Below are positions 47,944-57,335 of a stretch of DNA of 64,000 bases, piece by piece (position 1 is the first letter of the stretch; each line of letters starts with the position of its first letter). The notes below the pieces were generated by a model. The model was not told the origin of the DNA. It ran no database searches and saw only the letters and a list, made by a program, of their open reading frames with translations. The translations under genes and the position numbers were made by a program. Source of the stretch: Parvularcula sp. (GTDB lineage: Bacteria; Pseudomonadota; Alphaproteobacteria; Caulobacterales; Parvularculaceae); contig PAIP01000066.1 of assembly GCA_002704915.1 (NCBI GenBank), positions 60,129-124,128 of the forward strand. Reading direction: 5' to 3'.

Positions 47944-48402
47944 CTAGGCGATTCCCGCCGCTTCAAGCCGCGCTTTCCAGCTCTCGTCACCTTCGAAAAC
48001 GACGCGACGCTCCGCGCCGTCAGCTTGCAGTCTTACGGTCAGGGCCCCGGGCGGCAACAGGCCTTCGATCCGCCCCGGCCATTCGATCAGCGTCGCCGCG
48101 CCGTCGAGCGCCTCCTCAAGCCCGAGCTCCCACACATCATCAGGCGCCTCAAGTCGGTAGAGGTCGAAATGCCATAAAGGAAAATCCGGCCCGTCATAGG
48201 TCTCAACAAGGGTGAAAGTGGGGCTTGGCGCGCCTTCAACGCCCGTGAGCGCCGCAATCAGCGCCCGCGCCAGGGTCGATTTTCCGGCGCCCAAATCGCC
48301 CTCCAGCCGGATGACGTCGCCCTGACGCAGCACCGGCGCAAGCGCGGCGCCCAGCGCTCTCGTCGCAGCCTCATCCGCCAAATTCTTCTGTTTCAGCACC
48401 AC
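47944..48402 (-). CDS. tsaE: tRNA t6A biosynthesis ATPase TsaE
   Basis: A 152-aa P-loop protein required for threonylcarbamoyl-adenosine at position 37 of ANN-decoding tRNAs. Walker A is LEGDLGAGKSTLARAL, followed by PSPTFTLVETY and LWHFDLYRL and the late LIEWPGRIEG. The start is a GTG at 48402; a second GTG follows directly. It is the first gene of the tsaE-amgK-murU-addB-addA-trxA run. Confidence 0.95.
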   Translation of the reverse strand: MVLKQKNLADEAATRALGAALAPVLRQGDVIRLEGDLGAGKSTLARALIAALTGVEGAPSPTFTLVETYDGPDFPLWHFDLYRLEAPDDVWELGLEEALDGAATLIEWPGRIEGLLPPGALTVRLQADGAERRVVFEGDESWKARLEAAGIA

Positions 48403-48458
48403 AGGATCGACTTGCCGCCCGTATGATCATCCAAAAAAAACTTGCCCTTCAGGGCTAA

Positions 48459-48830
<372 letters not shown>

Positions 48831-48851
48831 CCCCCGTTAACGCATTTGTTC

Positions 48852-48881
48852 TTGACGCCCGCCAATCAGCGGCGTTTCAAT
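48852..48881 (+). promoter_or_regulatory. Putative mmcB promoter
   Basis: TTGACG (48852-48857) with TTCAAT (48876-48881) at 18-bp spacing puts the transcription start at about 48888, the A of the mmcB ATG, suggesting a leaderless mRNA. The -10 box is weak. Confidence 0.45.
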
Positions 48882-48896
48882 GAACAAATGCAGAAC
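48882..48896 (+). promoter_or_regulatory. LexA (SOS) box at the mmcB start
   Basis: GAAC-AAATGCA-GAAC is the alphaproteobacterial LexA consensus (GTTC-N7-GTTC read on the other strand) and overlaps the start codon. LexA bound here would block initiation, consistent with known SOS control of mmcB in Caulobacter. Confidence 0.75.
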
Positions 48897-49355
48897 ACTC
48901 TATCCTTTCCGGAATCCTGCAACGACGATCCGCGCCGCCCTGACCGAACACAGGCCCTGACCCGCGGGGTGACGCGCCTGTTCTTCAATCTCGGCCTCGC
49001 CCCGCTCTGCGAATTCCGGCTCGCCAATGGCCGGCGCGCCGATGTCGCGGGGATCGACCGCAAGGGGCGATTCATCATCGCCGAAGTGAAATCCTGCCGC
49101 GCCGATTTCGAAGCCGATCAGAAATGGCCGGACTATCTCGACTTTTGCGATCAGTTTTATTTCGCCGTCGATCCCGATTTCCCGCGCGCCCTCTTGCCGG
49201 ACACGGAAGGGCTGATCATCGCAGACGATTACGGCGCGGCGATCGCGCGCTCCGCGCAGGACCGACCGCTGAACGCCGCGAGACGCAAGGCGGTCACCTT
49301 GCGTTTCGCCCGCCAGGCGGCGGCGAAAACCTTCGCCGCACCGATGGATATTTGA
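48888..49355 (+). CDS. mmcB: MmcB-family DNA repair protein
   Basis: A 155-aa protein of the alphaproteobacterial MmcB family, implicated in DNA-damage tolerance. A PD-(D/E)xK-like nuclease core is visible: NGRRADVAGIDRKGRFIIAEVKSCRADF with the Asp and Glu-x-Lys, followed by KWPDYLDFCDQFYFAVD. ATG 48888 gives the usual 25 residues before the core. It has no ribosome-binding site, which fits a leaderless transcript, and an SOS box covers the start. Confidence 0.92.
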   Translation: MQNTLSFPESCNDDPRRPDRTQALTRGVTRLFFNLGLAPLCEFRLANGRRADVAGIDRKGRFIIAEVKSCRADFEADQKWPDYLDFCDQFYFAVDPDFPRALLPDTEGLIIADDYGAAIARSAQDRPLNAARRKAVTLRFARQAAAKTFAAPMDI

Positions 49356-49369
49356 GCGGGTTTCTTTGC

Positions 49370-50566
49370 TTATTGGGGGGTCAGGCGCAAAATCTTGCCG
49401 GATCCCGGTTCACGAAGCTCCGTCGCCACATAGATCGCCCCGTCGGGACTGACGCGCACGTCACGCACACGCTCGCCGCGGTCGAGGAGATACCGCTCCT
49501 CGCCCACAGGTTCGTTTCCATCCATGATGATGCGGTGCAGCGCCGCACCGGAGAGGCCTCCCGCCAGAAGATCGCCGTCCCAACCTTCGAAAAGGTCGCC
49601 ACGATAGACGGCGAGACCGGAAACGCCGATGGAGGGCGTCCAGTATTTCACCGGCTGCGTCGTGCCTTCATATTCCGTAAACGGAGAAATTTTCGCGCCA
49701 TTATAGTCAATGCCGTATGTGGCCAGCGGCCAGCCGTAATTATTGCCACGCTCGATAATGTTGATTTCATCCCCGCCGCGCGGCCCATGCTCGTTTGACC
49801 AGAGAATATCGCGCTCGGCGTCATAGGCGAGACCCTGCGGGTTGCGATGCCCTTTGGTGAACAGCTCCGGCCGCTCGCCTTCGCCGAATGTCGGATTATC
49901 CTCAGGCATCGAGCCGTCTTCGTTCAGGCGAATGACAGAGCCGAAGCTCGACGTCATATCCTGGGCTTTTTCCTTATATTTTGAGCCTTCGCCGATGGTC
50001 ATATAGAGCTTGCCGTCGCCGCCCCAGGCGAGCCGGGCGCCGTAATGATGGCCTGTGTCTTTCAGCGGCTTTGCGTCATAGAGCACTTCGAGATCGGACA
50101 GAGAGGAGCCGTCGAAGACGGCGCGGGCGAGACGCGTCGCATTCTCTTTTTCCGTGCCATGGGCGTAGCTGATGTAAAGAACGCCATTCTCCTCGAAATC
50201 GGGATGGAGAAGAATGTCGAAGAGGCCGCCCTGATTGTAGACCAGCACCTCCGGCACGCCGGCGACCGGCTCCTCAACCAGTTCGCCATCGCGAATGATG
50301 CGCATCCGCCCCGCCCGCTCCGTGAACAGAATGTCGCCATTGGGAAGGAACGTGATGCACCAGGGAACATCGAGCCCATCCGCCAGCACCTCGACATCAA
50401 GGGCCGTCTCGCCTTCCGGCGCAGGATCGGCCAGCGTTTCCTGAAGGCTCGCATCACCGCCGCCCTTCGGTGAAGAGGCTTCGCCGCCGCCCGAACAGGC
50501 CGCCGCCAAAAGCGTCAGCGACGCCGCGCAGCAGGTCATCATGAGAAAACGGGGTGTCATCGCCAT
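49370..50566 (-). CDS. PQQ-dependent sugar dehydrogenase-like lipoprotein
   Basis: A 398-aa six-bladed propeller of the glucose/sorbosone dehydrogenase (soluble aldose dehydrogenase) family. The signal peptide ends in lipobox LAAAC. Blade motifs include DVPWCITFLPNGDILFTERA, GHRNPQGLAYD, NEHGPRGGDEINII and NNYGWP. It would oxidise sugars in the periplasm with PQQ; no PQQ genes are here. The ATG two codons later is an alternative start. Confidence 0.92.
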   Translation of the reverse strand: MAMTPRFLMMTCCAASLTLLAAACSGGGEASSPKGGGDASLQETLADPAPEGETALDVEVLADGLDVPWCITFLPNGDILFTERAGRMRIIRDGELVEEPVAGVPEVLVYNQGGLFDILLHPDFEENGVLYISYAHGTEKENATRLARAVFDGSSLSDLEVLYDAKPLKDTGHHYGARLAWGGDGKLYMTIGEGSKYKEKAQDMTSSFGSVIRLNEDGSMPEDNPTFGEGERPELFTKGHRNPQGLAYDAERDILWSNEHGPRGGDEINIIERGNNYGWPLATYGIDYNGAKISPFTEYEGTTQPVKYWTPSIGVSGLAVYRGDLFEGWDGDLLAGGLSGAALHRIIMDGNEPVGEERYLLDRGERVRDVRVSPDGAIYVATELREPGSGKILRLTPQ

Positions 50567-50689
50567 GGCCGGGCCCTTTCATTTGGGATAGAAACTTGTC
50601 TCCATGGGTAGGCGGCGAAACCAAGCGCCGTCAATATGAAGAGCGAAGGAATTGCCGTCCGCTATTGCGGCACGGAAGGGAGGGGCCTC

Positions 50690-51133
50690 ATGAACGTCGG
50701 AAAAATCCTGAAAGCGCTTGTCGCCTATTTGCTGTCGCTAGCCGCGACCTATTTCTTTTCAGTCGCCTTTTACACCCAGCAAGTGATCGCCAAGATGGCC
50801 GCCGTCGGCGCTGAATATACCGGGGCGCAGCAAATCGAGACCTTTGTAGAGAATTTCACCGGGCTCTGGCAACTCGGCGCCATGACCGCCATCGCGCTGC
50901 TTGCGGCTTTCATCATCGCTTTTGCAGTCAAACGCATTCTGAAACCGCTCGCTCTCATCGCCTATCCTGTCGCCGGCGGCGCGGCCATGCTGTTGATGAT
51001 TTACCTGATCGAACAACAGCTCGGCGGCGGAGCCGGCGTTATTGGCGGCGCGCGGGATGCAACAGGTCTTGCCTTGCAGGCCCTTGCGGGCTTTCTTGGC
51101 GGCGCCGTTTTCGCCGTCGCGCGCCCCCGCTGA
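50690..51133 (+). CDS. Four-helix membrane protein of unknown function
   Basis: A 147-aa protein with four predicted membrane helices and one small loop (about 34-52). The ATG at 50690 follows GGGAGGGG; an upstream in-frame ATG is rejected. The C-terminal helices are Gly/Ala-rich. It is not recognised. The DUF885 gene follows after 26 bp, so they may be co-transcribed. Confidence 0.75.
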   Translation: MNVGKILKALVAYLLSLAATYFFSVAFYTQQVIAKMAAVGAEYTGAQQIETFVENFTGLWQLGAMTAIALLAAFIIAFAVKRILKPLALIAYPVAGGAAMLLMIYLIEQQLGGGAGVIGGARDATGLALQALAGFLGGAVFAVARPR

Positions 51134-51159
51134 GTTATCATTTTACAAGAGGATTATCC

Positions 51160-52965
51160 ATGAAGTCCAAATTCTTCCGTATACTGTCAATTCTGGGCGG
51201 CGCATTGTTTGCCGCCGTCTTCACGCACACAGCCATGGCGCAGGAAACCATGCGGCCGGAGACGACGGCGACCGAAGAGAGCGCCCCCGACACGCTCGAT
51301 CAGATCATGGAGGATCACTGGGCATGGGTGATGAAAGAAAGCCCGGTCTTCGCAACGAGTTTGGGCGTTCGCGACTATGACGACAAGCTCAGCGACCCAT
51401 CTCTGGAAGCAGAAGCAAAGCGGGAAGAAAAGACTGCAGCGTTTGTCGAGCGACTGAAGGGGCTTGACCCGGAAGAGATGTCCGCAGAAGACCGCGTCAA
51501 TTACAAGCTGCTCTTGCTGAATCTCGAAAACGATCTCGAAGCGGCGCAATTCGGCGGCAAATATTTCCTCATGAGCAATCGCTATGGCCCGCACACCACG
51601 GTGACGCGCCTGCCGGATCAACTGCCGTTTTTTACCTTTGACGACTATGAAAGCTATGTGGCGCGGCTTGAAGCGGTTCCGGCCTATCTCGAAGCCGCGA
51701 AAGAGACCTTGCGCGCCGGCGTCGAAGCCGGATGGACGCGCCCCTGCGAAGCCATGGAAGGCGTCGAGGCGTCCATTCGCTACAACATTGTAGACGACGC
51801 CAATGACAGCGCGTTGTTGAAGCCGTTCGAGAAACAGCCCTCGTCGATATCGAGACGCAACTGGCGTCAATTGAAAGCGGACGCCGCCGACGCCATTGAC
51901 GATAAAGTCATGCCAGCGCTGACGGCTTTCGCGGATTTTTACAAAGAAGAATACGCCCCCGCCTGCAAGGAAGACGTCGGCGTCAGCGCCCTTCCCGACG
52001 GACTCGATTATTACGCCCACCGCGCGCGGGTTTATACGACGACGGACAAAACGCCGGACGAGATCCACAAAATCGGCCTTAGCGAAGTCAAACGCATTCG
52101 CGCCGAGATGGCCGAGGTAATCGAGTCCACCGGGTTTGAGGGGGACTTCGGGGCGTTTCAGGAATTTCTGCGCACCGATCCGCAATTCTACGCCAAGACT
52201 CCGGAAGAACTGATGGCGGCCAATGCGCTTGTGGCGAAAAAGGCCGATGGGGCGCTCACGCAACTTTTCACGCGCCTGCCGCGCATGCCCTATACGGTGA
52301 AGCCGATCCCGGAAGACGTCGCGGAAGGCACGACAACCGCCTATTACGAACCGCCTGCGGGCGACGGCAGCCGCCCCGGCGTCTATCGCATCAACACCTC
52401 GAAACTCGACACGCGCCCGCTTTTTGAAATCGAAGCGCTGACGCTTCACGAAGCGGTCCCCGGCCATCATTTCCAGATCGCCCTGGCGCAGGAGACGGAA
52501 ATCCCGAATTTCCGCAAATACGGCTTCATCACGGCCTTTGTCGAAGGCTGGGGCCTTTACGCGGAAAGCCTTGGCCGGGACGCGGGCTTTTATGAAGATC
52601 CTTACTCCGACTTCGGACGCCTTTCATACGAAATGTGGCGCGCCTGCCGCCTTGTCGTCGACACCGGTATTCACGCCAAAGGTTGGACCAAACAGCAAGC
52701 GATTGACTACATGGCGGAAAACACGGCGCTGTCGCTTCACAATATCGAAGCGGAAGTGAACCGTTACATCACCAATCCGGGACAGGCGCTCGCCTATAAA
52801 ATGGGCGAGTTGAAAATGCAGGAGCTCAGAAAGCGCGCATCGGACGCCCTTGGGCGCGAGTTCGATCTGCGCCGCTTCAACGACGCGCTGCTGGCGAACG
52901 GAGCGGTGCCGCTATCGGTGCTCGAAGAAAATATCGACGCCTGGATCGCGGAACAACAGAACTGA
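51160..52965 (+). CDS. DUF885-family exported metallopeptidase-like protein
   Basis: A 601-aa protein with a signal peptide (GGALFAAVFTHTAMAQ). The DUF885 fold has the zinc-site motif LTLHEAVPGHHFQIALAQE and the later FVEGWGLYAESLGRD that supplies the third ligand region, so it is likely an active metallopeptidase with unknown substrate. A lipoprotein paralogue lies at the right end of this window. AGAGGA precedes the ATG. Confidence 0.93.
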   Translation: MKSKFFRILSILGGALFAAVFTHTAMAQETMRPETTATEESAPDTLDQIMEDHWAWVMKESPVFATSLGVRDYDDKLSDPSLEAEAKREEKTAAFVERLKGLDPEEMSAEDRVNYKLLLLNLENDLEAAQFGGKYFLMSNRYGPHTTVTRLPDQLPFFTFDDYESYVARLEAVPAYLEAAKETLRAGVEAGWTRPCEAMEGVEASIRYNIVDDANDSALLKPFEKQPSSISRRNWRQLKADAADAIDDKVMPALTAFADFYKEEYAPACKEDVGVSALPDGLDYYAHRARVYTTTDKTPDEIHKIGLSEVKRIRAEMAEVIESTGFEGDFGAFQEFLRTDPQFYAKTPEELMAANALVAKKADGALTQLFTRLPRMPYTVKPIPEDVAEGTTTAYYEPPAGDGSRPGVYRINTSKLDTRPLFEIEALTLHEAVPGHHFQIALAQETEIPNFRKYGFITAFVEGWGLYAESLGRDAGFYEDPYSDFGRLSYEMWRACRLVVDTGIHAKGWTKQQAIDYMAENTALSLHNIEAEVNRYITNPGQALAYKMGELKMQELRKRASDALGREFDLRRFNDALLANGAVPLSVLEENIDAWIAEQQN

Positions 52966-52976
52966 CACGGAACAAC

Positions 52977-53009
52977 GCGAAGACCAGCCCATCAAGGCTG
53001 GTCTTCTTC
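52977..53009 (+). terminator. Possible bidirectional terminator after the DUF885 gene
   Basis: An 11-bp stem, GAAGACCAGCC (52979-52989) with GGCTGGTCTTC (52996-53006), lies between two convergent genes. The following TTCG is weak as a T-tract. Confidence 0.5.
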
Positions 53010-54191
53010 GTCCGCCGTCTTTTCATCAGGCTCGACGCTCAATGTCTGCGCCGGCGGCGCGTCGGGATCGTCCGTCTTTACGTCGAGGATAACGACCGAG
53101 CCCCGGCGCCGCTCCAGCCTCGCCTCCGACCGGCGCGCCAGCGCCAGCGCTTCGCCGGAAAGCCCGCCGCGCATGCCGGTGTCTGAGAGATTGGACCACC
53201 GCTCTCCGAGATCGGCGCCCGCTGCAACAGCCGCAGCGTTGTCATTCGCTGAGGAACGGACCGTTTCGCCGCTTTCCACATCCGCTGTGCTCAGATCATA
53301 GCGGCTCGGTTTTGGATTTTCAGGGCGGAGCGCAATGATTTGCGCCGTCGTCCAATCGGCGTAACGGCTTAGATGCGCATAGAGGTCGTCGGGCCAGTTC
53401 TGAAAATAATATGGCCGCGCATCCACATATAATTGCGAGATGCGCATCTTGCCGCGAATTCGGTCAACGCCCCGCAAGGAATTGACGAACTCGCGCCCAT
53501 TGAGCCGCAACTGCGACCGCACCGTCGCGCCTTCAAAAGCCGAGGGCATGATTCCGGTCCCGCCGATTTCCCCACTCCATAATCCGTAAATGACATCGGA
53601 CGTCCGCCAATACCGGTAGACGATATTGTAGCGGATATCGTTCAGGCTCAGCTTGACGCCATGCACTTCCACGAGCTTGGCGTCGAACAACCGTGCATTC
53701 TGGTCGCGGATGCGGATCCGGCTTGGCCGCGAGACCGGATGCGCTTTGGCGATCTCGTGAATGACGACTGCATTATAGAGATTGAGCCAGAAAGCGAGCT
53801 GTTCGTCGCGGCTGAAATCGCCATAGTCGACGCGGTTCATGGTGTCTTGAAGGCCCTGTCGGTAAAGGCCCACATAGGTTTCAACTTCGTCGTTGAACGT
53901 GTGGAACATGATCCGGTTTCCTTCGAACCGGTAGCGTGAGGAGCTTCCCGTCGAAAGGCGCGTGCCCGCGTTTCGATAGGACTCTCCGGGACGGCGGGCG
54001 GGCTTGCGATCCGACCGCCCGACCGTGTACACGGCGCGGCTTAGGAAACCCGTCCAGGGTTGATGGTCAATCCTGTAGCGGGTCGAGGTGGAATATGGCG
54101 CGAATACCGAAAATGGATCCTCCTGCGCCGAGGCCGGAGCCATCAACATGCAGGCAATAACGAAATATATCGAGACTATGGGTTTAAACAT
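52992..54191 (-). CDS. Exported DUF547-domain protein
   Basis: A 399-aa protein with a signal peptide ending APASAQ. The DUF547 core carries EQLAFWLNLYNAVVIHEI, LFDAKLVEVHGVKLSLNDIR and a terminal VDARPYYFQNW. The domain is proposed to be enzymatic (papain-like arrangement) but unproven. A disordered, acidic C-terminal tail of about 80 residues follows. Its 3' end converges on the DUF885 gene; its start lies 115 bp from the divergent phoR. Confidence 0.9.
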   Translation of the reverse strand: MFKPIVSIYFVIACMLMAPASAQEDPFSVFAPYSTSTRYRIDHQPWTGFLSRAVYTVGRSDRKPARRPGESYRNAGTRLSTGSSSRYRFEGNRIMFHTFNDEVETYVGLYRQGLQDTMNRVDYGDFSRDEQLAFWLNLYNAVVIHEIAKAHPVSRPSRIRIRDQNARLFDAKLVEVHGVKLSLNDIRYNIVYRYWRTSDVIYGLWSGEIGGTGIMPSAFEGATVRSQLRLNGREFVNSLRGVDRIRGKMRISQLYVDARPYYFQNWPDDLYAHLSRYADWTTAQIIALRPENPKPSRYDLSTADVESGETVRSSANDNAAAVAAGADLGERWSNLSDTGMRGGLSGEALALARRSEARLERRRGSVVILDVKTDDPDAPPAQTLSVEPDEKTADEEDQP

Positions 54192-54305
54192 GTGCCGGCC
54201 TCGTTTCTCTGGCTGTCAAGCCTGAGACAGGCGCTGGCCAATAGCAAACCTTTCAACGACAAATCCGAAAATAGCAATTTTTTCATCCCTGTATATGATG
54301 CGCTG

Positions 54306-55700
54306 ATGCAAGACGATCTCGCCAGCATGATCCGCAACACCGCCGCGCGCGTGCGCGCGCGCGATTTCGGCTGGGCGGCGGGGATCAGCGCCGGCGTCGG
54401 CGGCGCGCTGTTGATTGCGGATCTCGCTGACTGGCGCATCGTTCTGATCGCATGGGCCGCGTTCATGGCGGCCCTTGCCGTCCGGTACAGCTTTTCCTCC
54501 GGCCGGGTCTGGGCGGCGCCGGTGCAGCGGATCGTCGATACCGAGATGGAGGCGCAGGAGGCCGAACTCGCGCGCCTGCGGATTGTGCAGGGCGTGGCCC
54601 GAGCGCTGCCCGAACCGATTTTCGTTCTCGACGCGCAAGGCATTGTGGAACACGCCAATCCCGCCGCGCTTGAACTGGTGGGGATGAACGAAGCGTCGGG
54701 CCGGCATTTCGCTTCGGTTTTGCGCGCGCCGGATGTGTTTGAAGCCGCTGAGGCCGTGCTCGCCTCCAACGAATCCCAAAGCGTCGAATTTACAACGCTC
54801 GGCAGCGTCGAGCGCACATGCAGGGCTTATATCACGCCCATCGATACGGGCACGACAGAGGTGCAGAAAAGCCCGCGGGCGCTTGTCTTTATCCGCGATT
54901 TGACCAGTGAACGCCGAGTCGAACAGATGCGCGCCGATTTTATCGCCAGCGCCAGCCATGAGCTGCGCACGCCGCTCGCCTCGGTGCTCGGCTTTATAGA
55001 GACTCTGCGCGGGCATGCGAAAGAAGACCCGGAAGCGCAGGAAAAATTCCTGTCGACCATGCAGTCACAGGCCGAACGCATGCAGCGCCTTGTCGCCGAC
55101 CTGATGTCCTTGTCGCGGATCGAACTGAACGAACATGTGCCGCCGCGCCACCGCGTGGATCTTTCGGAAATCGCCAATGACGTGATTGACAGCCTGGCGC
55201 CGTTGCTTGAGTCCGGCGGAGCGATTGTCGACTTTATCAAGGATGATGATCAGTCTACGAATATTCGCGCCGACCGCGATGAAGTTTTCCAGGCGATACA
55301 GAACCTCATCGACAACGCCGTGAAATATGGTGGCGATCCGGCCATGGTGAAATTGCGGGTGGGGCGCGGCGCGGCGCCGACGCCGTTCGCCGACGGTCCG
55401 CCTGCGCACCGCGCCGGCGACAGCGCCGAACAGGTCGCCGCCCGGCTCGGCGTGAATGTCAGCGACCTCGTCTATGTGCAGGTGCGCGACTTCGGGCCCG
55501 GCATCGAAAGAGCGGACCTGCCGCGCCTTACGGAACGCTTTTATCGCGTCAATGTAGAGCGAAGCCGCAAAAGCGGCGGCACCGGGCTCGGCCTCGCCAT
55601 CGTCAAGCACATCATGAACCGCCATAAAGGCGGCTTTCAGATCGAGAGCCGCCTCGCCGGGGGCGCGGCCTTCACCTGCTATTTCCAGAACGCCGACTAA
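54306..55700 (+). CDS. phoR: Phosphate-regulon sensor histidine kinase PhoR
   Basis: A 464-aa membrane kinase. Two N-terminal helices (about 20-55) are followed by a PAS domain (IFVLDAQGIVEHANPAALEL), a dimerisation and phosphoacceptor domain (FIASASHELRTPLASVLGF) and an ATPase domain (NLIDNAVKYGG; VRDFGPGI; GGTGLGLAIVKHI). ATG 54306 gives the usual short N-terminus; no clear ribosome-binding site precedes it. It pairs with phoB downstream. The pstCAB genes that usually lie between phoR and phoU are missing. Confidence 0.95.
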   Translation: MQDDLASMIRNTAARVRARDFGWAAGISAGVGGALLIADLADWRIVLIAWAAFMAALAVRYSFSSGRVWAAPVQRIVDTEMEAQEAELARLRIVQGVARALPEPIFVLDAQGIVEHANPAALELVGMNEASGRHFASVLRAPDVFEAAEAVLASNESQSVEFTTLGSVERTCRAYITPIDTGTTEVQKSPRALVFIRDLTSERRVEQMRADFIASASHELRTPLASVLGFIETLRGHAKEDPEAQEKFLSTMQSQAERMQRLVADLMSLSRIELNEHVPPRHRVDLSEIANDVIDSLAPLLESGGAIVDFIKDDDQSTNIRADRDEVFQAIQNLIDNAVKYGGDPAMVKLRVGRGAAPTPFADGPPAHRAGDSAEQVAARLGVNVSDLVYVQVRDFGPGIERADLPRLTERFYRVNVERSRKSGGTGLGLAIVKHIMNRHKGGFQIESRLAGGAAFTCYFQNAD

Positions 55701-55753
55701 GGCCGCCGGTATTTCTCAACACATGGCGCAAATTTTGCGCCTTATTTTTGCAC

Positions 55754-55775
55754 CTGACAAGAATTTGTCATAAAG
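55754..55775 (+). promoter_or_regulatory. Pho box upstream of phoU-phoB
   Basis: CTGACAA-GAAT-TTGTCAT-AAAG is a pair of 7-bp direct repeats at 11-bp phase, matching the PhoB consensus (CTGTCAT repeats). It lies between phoR and phoU, so phosphate starvation should induce phoU-phoB through PhoB itself. Confidence 0.85.
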
Positions 55776-55821
55776 AATGGGCATGTAAGCCCTCCTTTGA
55801 ACCCTCAACCTGTTTGAGTAT

Positions 55822-56553
55822 ATGGCCGCCTTCGCCCCGCAATCGTCCTATCAGTCGCGTCTCGATCTGGAAACGTCGCTTTCGCGCATGGCCGCGCAAG
55901 TGGAAAGTCAGCTCGCCGGGGCAATCACCGCCTTTGAGCGCCGAGACGTGGAAGCCGCCCAGAAAGTGATCAGCGGCGATGAGCGTATCGACGCCATGGA
56001 TCACGCCATTGAGGGGAAAGTCATGGACCTCCTTCTTCACGGCCCCTTGCCGGAAGAGGCCTTGCGTGAGGTCATGACCGTCTCGAAACTCGCCGGCGAA
56101 TTGGAGCGGGTGGGCGATCTCGCCAAGAATGTGGCCAAGCGCACGCTGGTGGTGAGCCTTGAGGCGCCGGCGCGGCCGACCTCTGGTGTCGCGCGCATGG
56201 GCCGGGCGAGCCTGCGCCAGCTTTCCGATATTCTCAACGCCTATTCGAGCCGCAATCTCACCGCCGCCAAGGCCGTCTGGGGTGGGGACGACGAACTCGA
56301 TGAGCTTTATAATTCCGTGTTCGAAGAAATCCTGGTCGCCATGATGCGCGATCCGGCGAAGGTGAACGCCTGCACGCATCTTGTCTTTACGGCCAAAAAT
56401 TTCGAGCGTGTCGGCGACCACGCCACGAATATCGCCGAAGCGCTGCATTTCCTGCTGACCGGTTCGCGCATCATGGAGCGCCGGCCTAAGGGCGATAAAA
56501 CCTCGACAACCGTGGTTTCCCCTCCTAAGCAGTCCGGGACCGCCGCAAGCTAA
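55822..56553 (+). CDS. phoU: Phosphate signalling complex protein PhoU
   Basis: A 243-aa helical protein with two three-helix repeats, each with a metal-binding acidic motif (LAGELERVGDLAKNVAKRT and TAKNFERVGDHATNIAEAL). It normally links the Pst transporter to PhoR and restrains PHO signalling. Here no pst genes adjoin, so it may signal with a transporter encoded elsewhere. phoB follows by 24 bp. The upstream Pho box controls both. Confidence 0.96.
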   Translation: MAAFAPQSSYQSRLDLETSLSRMAAQVESQLAGAITAFERRDVEAAQKVISGDERIDAMDHAIEGKVMDLLLHGPLPEEALREVMTVSKLAGELERVGDLAKNVAKRTLVVSLEAPARPTSGVARMGRASLRQLSDILNAYSSRNLTAAKAVWGGDDELDELYNSVFEEILVAMMRDPAKVNACTHLVFTAKNFERVGDHATNIAEALHFLLTGSRIMERRPKGDKTSTTVVSPPKQSGTAAS

Positions 56554-56577
56554 CGGGCCAGCCAACGGATTTCGACC

Positions 56578-57267
56578 ATGCCTGAGACCAAGGTTCTCAT
56601 CATCGAGGATGAAGACGCGCTGTCGACCATTCTCGAATATAATCTCGCCAAGGAGAAATTCGAAGTCGCCGTCGCCGCCGATGGCGAGGACGGACTTTTG
56701 AAGGTCGAAGAATTCTCTCCTGACATCGTCATCCTCGACTGGATGCTGCCGAAAGTGTCCGGCATCGAAGTTTGCCGGCGCATCCGCTCGAAGCCCGAGA
56801 CCCGCAACATCCCGATCATCATGCTGACCGCGCGGTCGGAGGAAGCCGATCGCATCCGCGGCCTTGAAACCGGCGCTGACGATTATCTCACCAAGCCCTT
56901 TTCCACCGCTGAGCTGATTGCGCGGGTCAAAGCTATTCTGCGGCGCATCCGGCCGGGCCTCGCCGATGATGTTGTCGAAGCGGGCGACATCTCCATCGAC
57001 CGCGTCTCCCACAAGGTGATGCGGGGCGGCAAGGAGATCCATCTCGGCCCCACGGAGTTCCGCCTGCTCGACCATTTGATGCAGCATCCGGGACGGGTTT
57101 TCTCTCGCGAACAGCTCTTGAATGCGGTCTGGGGCTCCGACGTTTTTGTCGAGGTCAGAACCGTGGACGTTCATATCGGCCGGCTTCGCAAAGCGCTTAA
57201 CAAGCACAAGCAGGGCGAGGCGATCCGCACCGTGCGCTCCGCCGGCTACGCCCTGGACGTAAAATAA
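56578..57267 (+). CDS. phoB: Phosphate-regulon response regulator PhoB
   Basis: A 229-aa OmpR-family regulator. The receiver has IIEDEDAL and the phosphoacceptor in IVILDWMLPKVSG, with the conserved Lys in YLTKPFSTAEL. The C-terminal winged helix includes GPTEFRLLDHLMQHPGRVFS and VRTVDVHIGRLRKAL. It activates PHO genes on phosphate limitation and likely its own promoter through the Pho box. Confidence 0.97.
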   Translation: MPETKVLIIEDEDALSTILEYNLAKEKFEVAVAADGEDGLLKVEEFSPDIVILDWMLPKVSGIEVCRRIRSKPETRNIPIIMLTARSEEADRIRGLETGADDYLTKPFSTAELIARVKAILRRIRPGLADDVVEAGDISIDRVSHKVMRGGKEIHLGPTEFRLLDHLMQHPGRVFSREQLLNAVWGSDVFVEVRTVDVHIGRLRKALNKHKQGEAIRTVRSAGYALDVK

Positions 57268-57277
57268 GCGCGCAAAT

Positions 57278-57308
57278 AAAAAAGCCCGCCGGTCCGGCGG
57301 GCTCTTTC
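57278..57308 (+). terminator. phoB terminator
   Basis: A 9-bp stem, AGCCCGCCG (57283-57291) with CGGCGGGCT (57295-57303) and a 3-nt loop, has an A run before and CTTT after. It may serve the convergent gcrA gene as well. Confidence 0.85.
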
Positions 57309-57335
57309 GAACCATTTCTCTATGTTGCTAACGAC

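Noticed and set aside
55768..57315. Long open frame antisense to phoU-phoB
   Set aside because: The sense strand encodes clear PhoU and PhoB; the antisense product has low-complexity composition.
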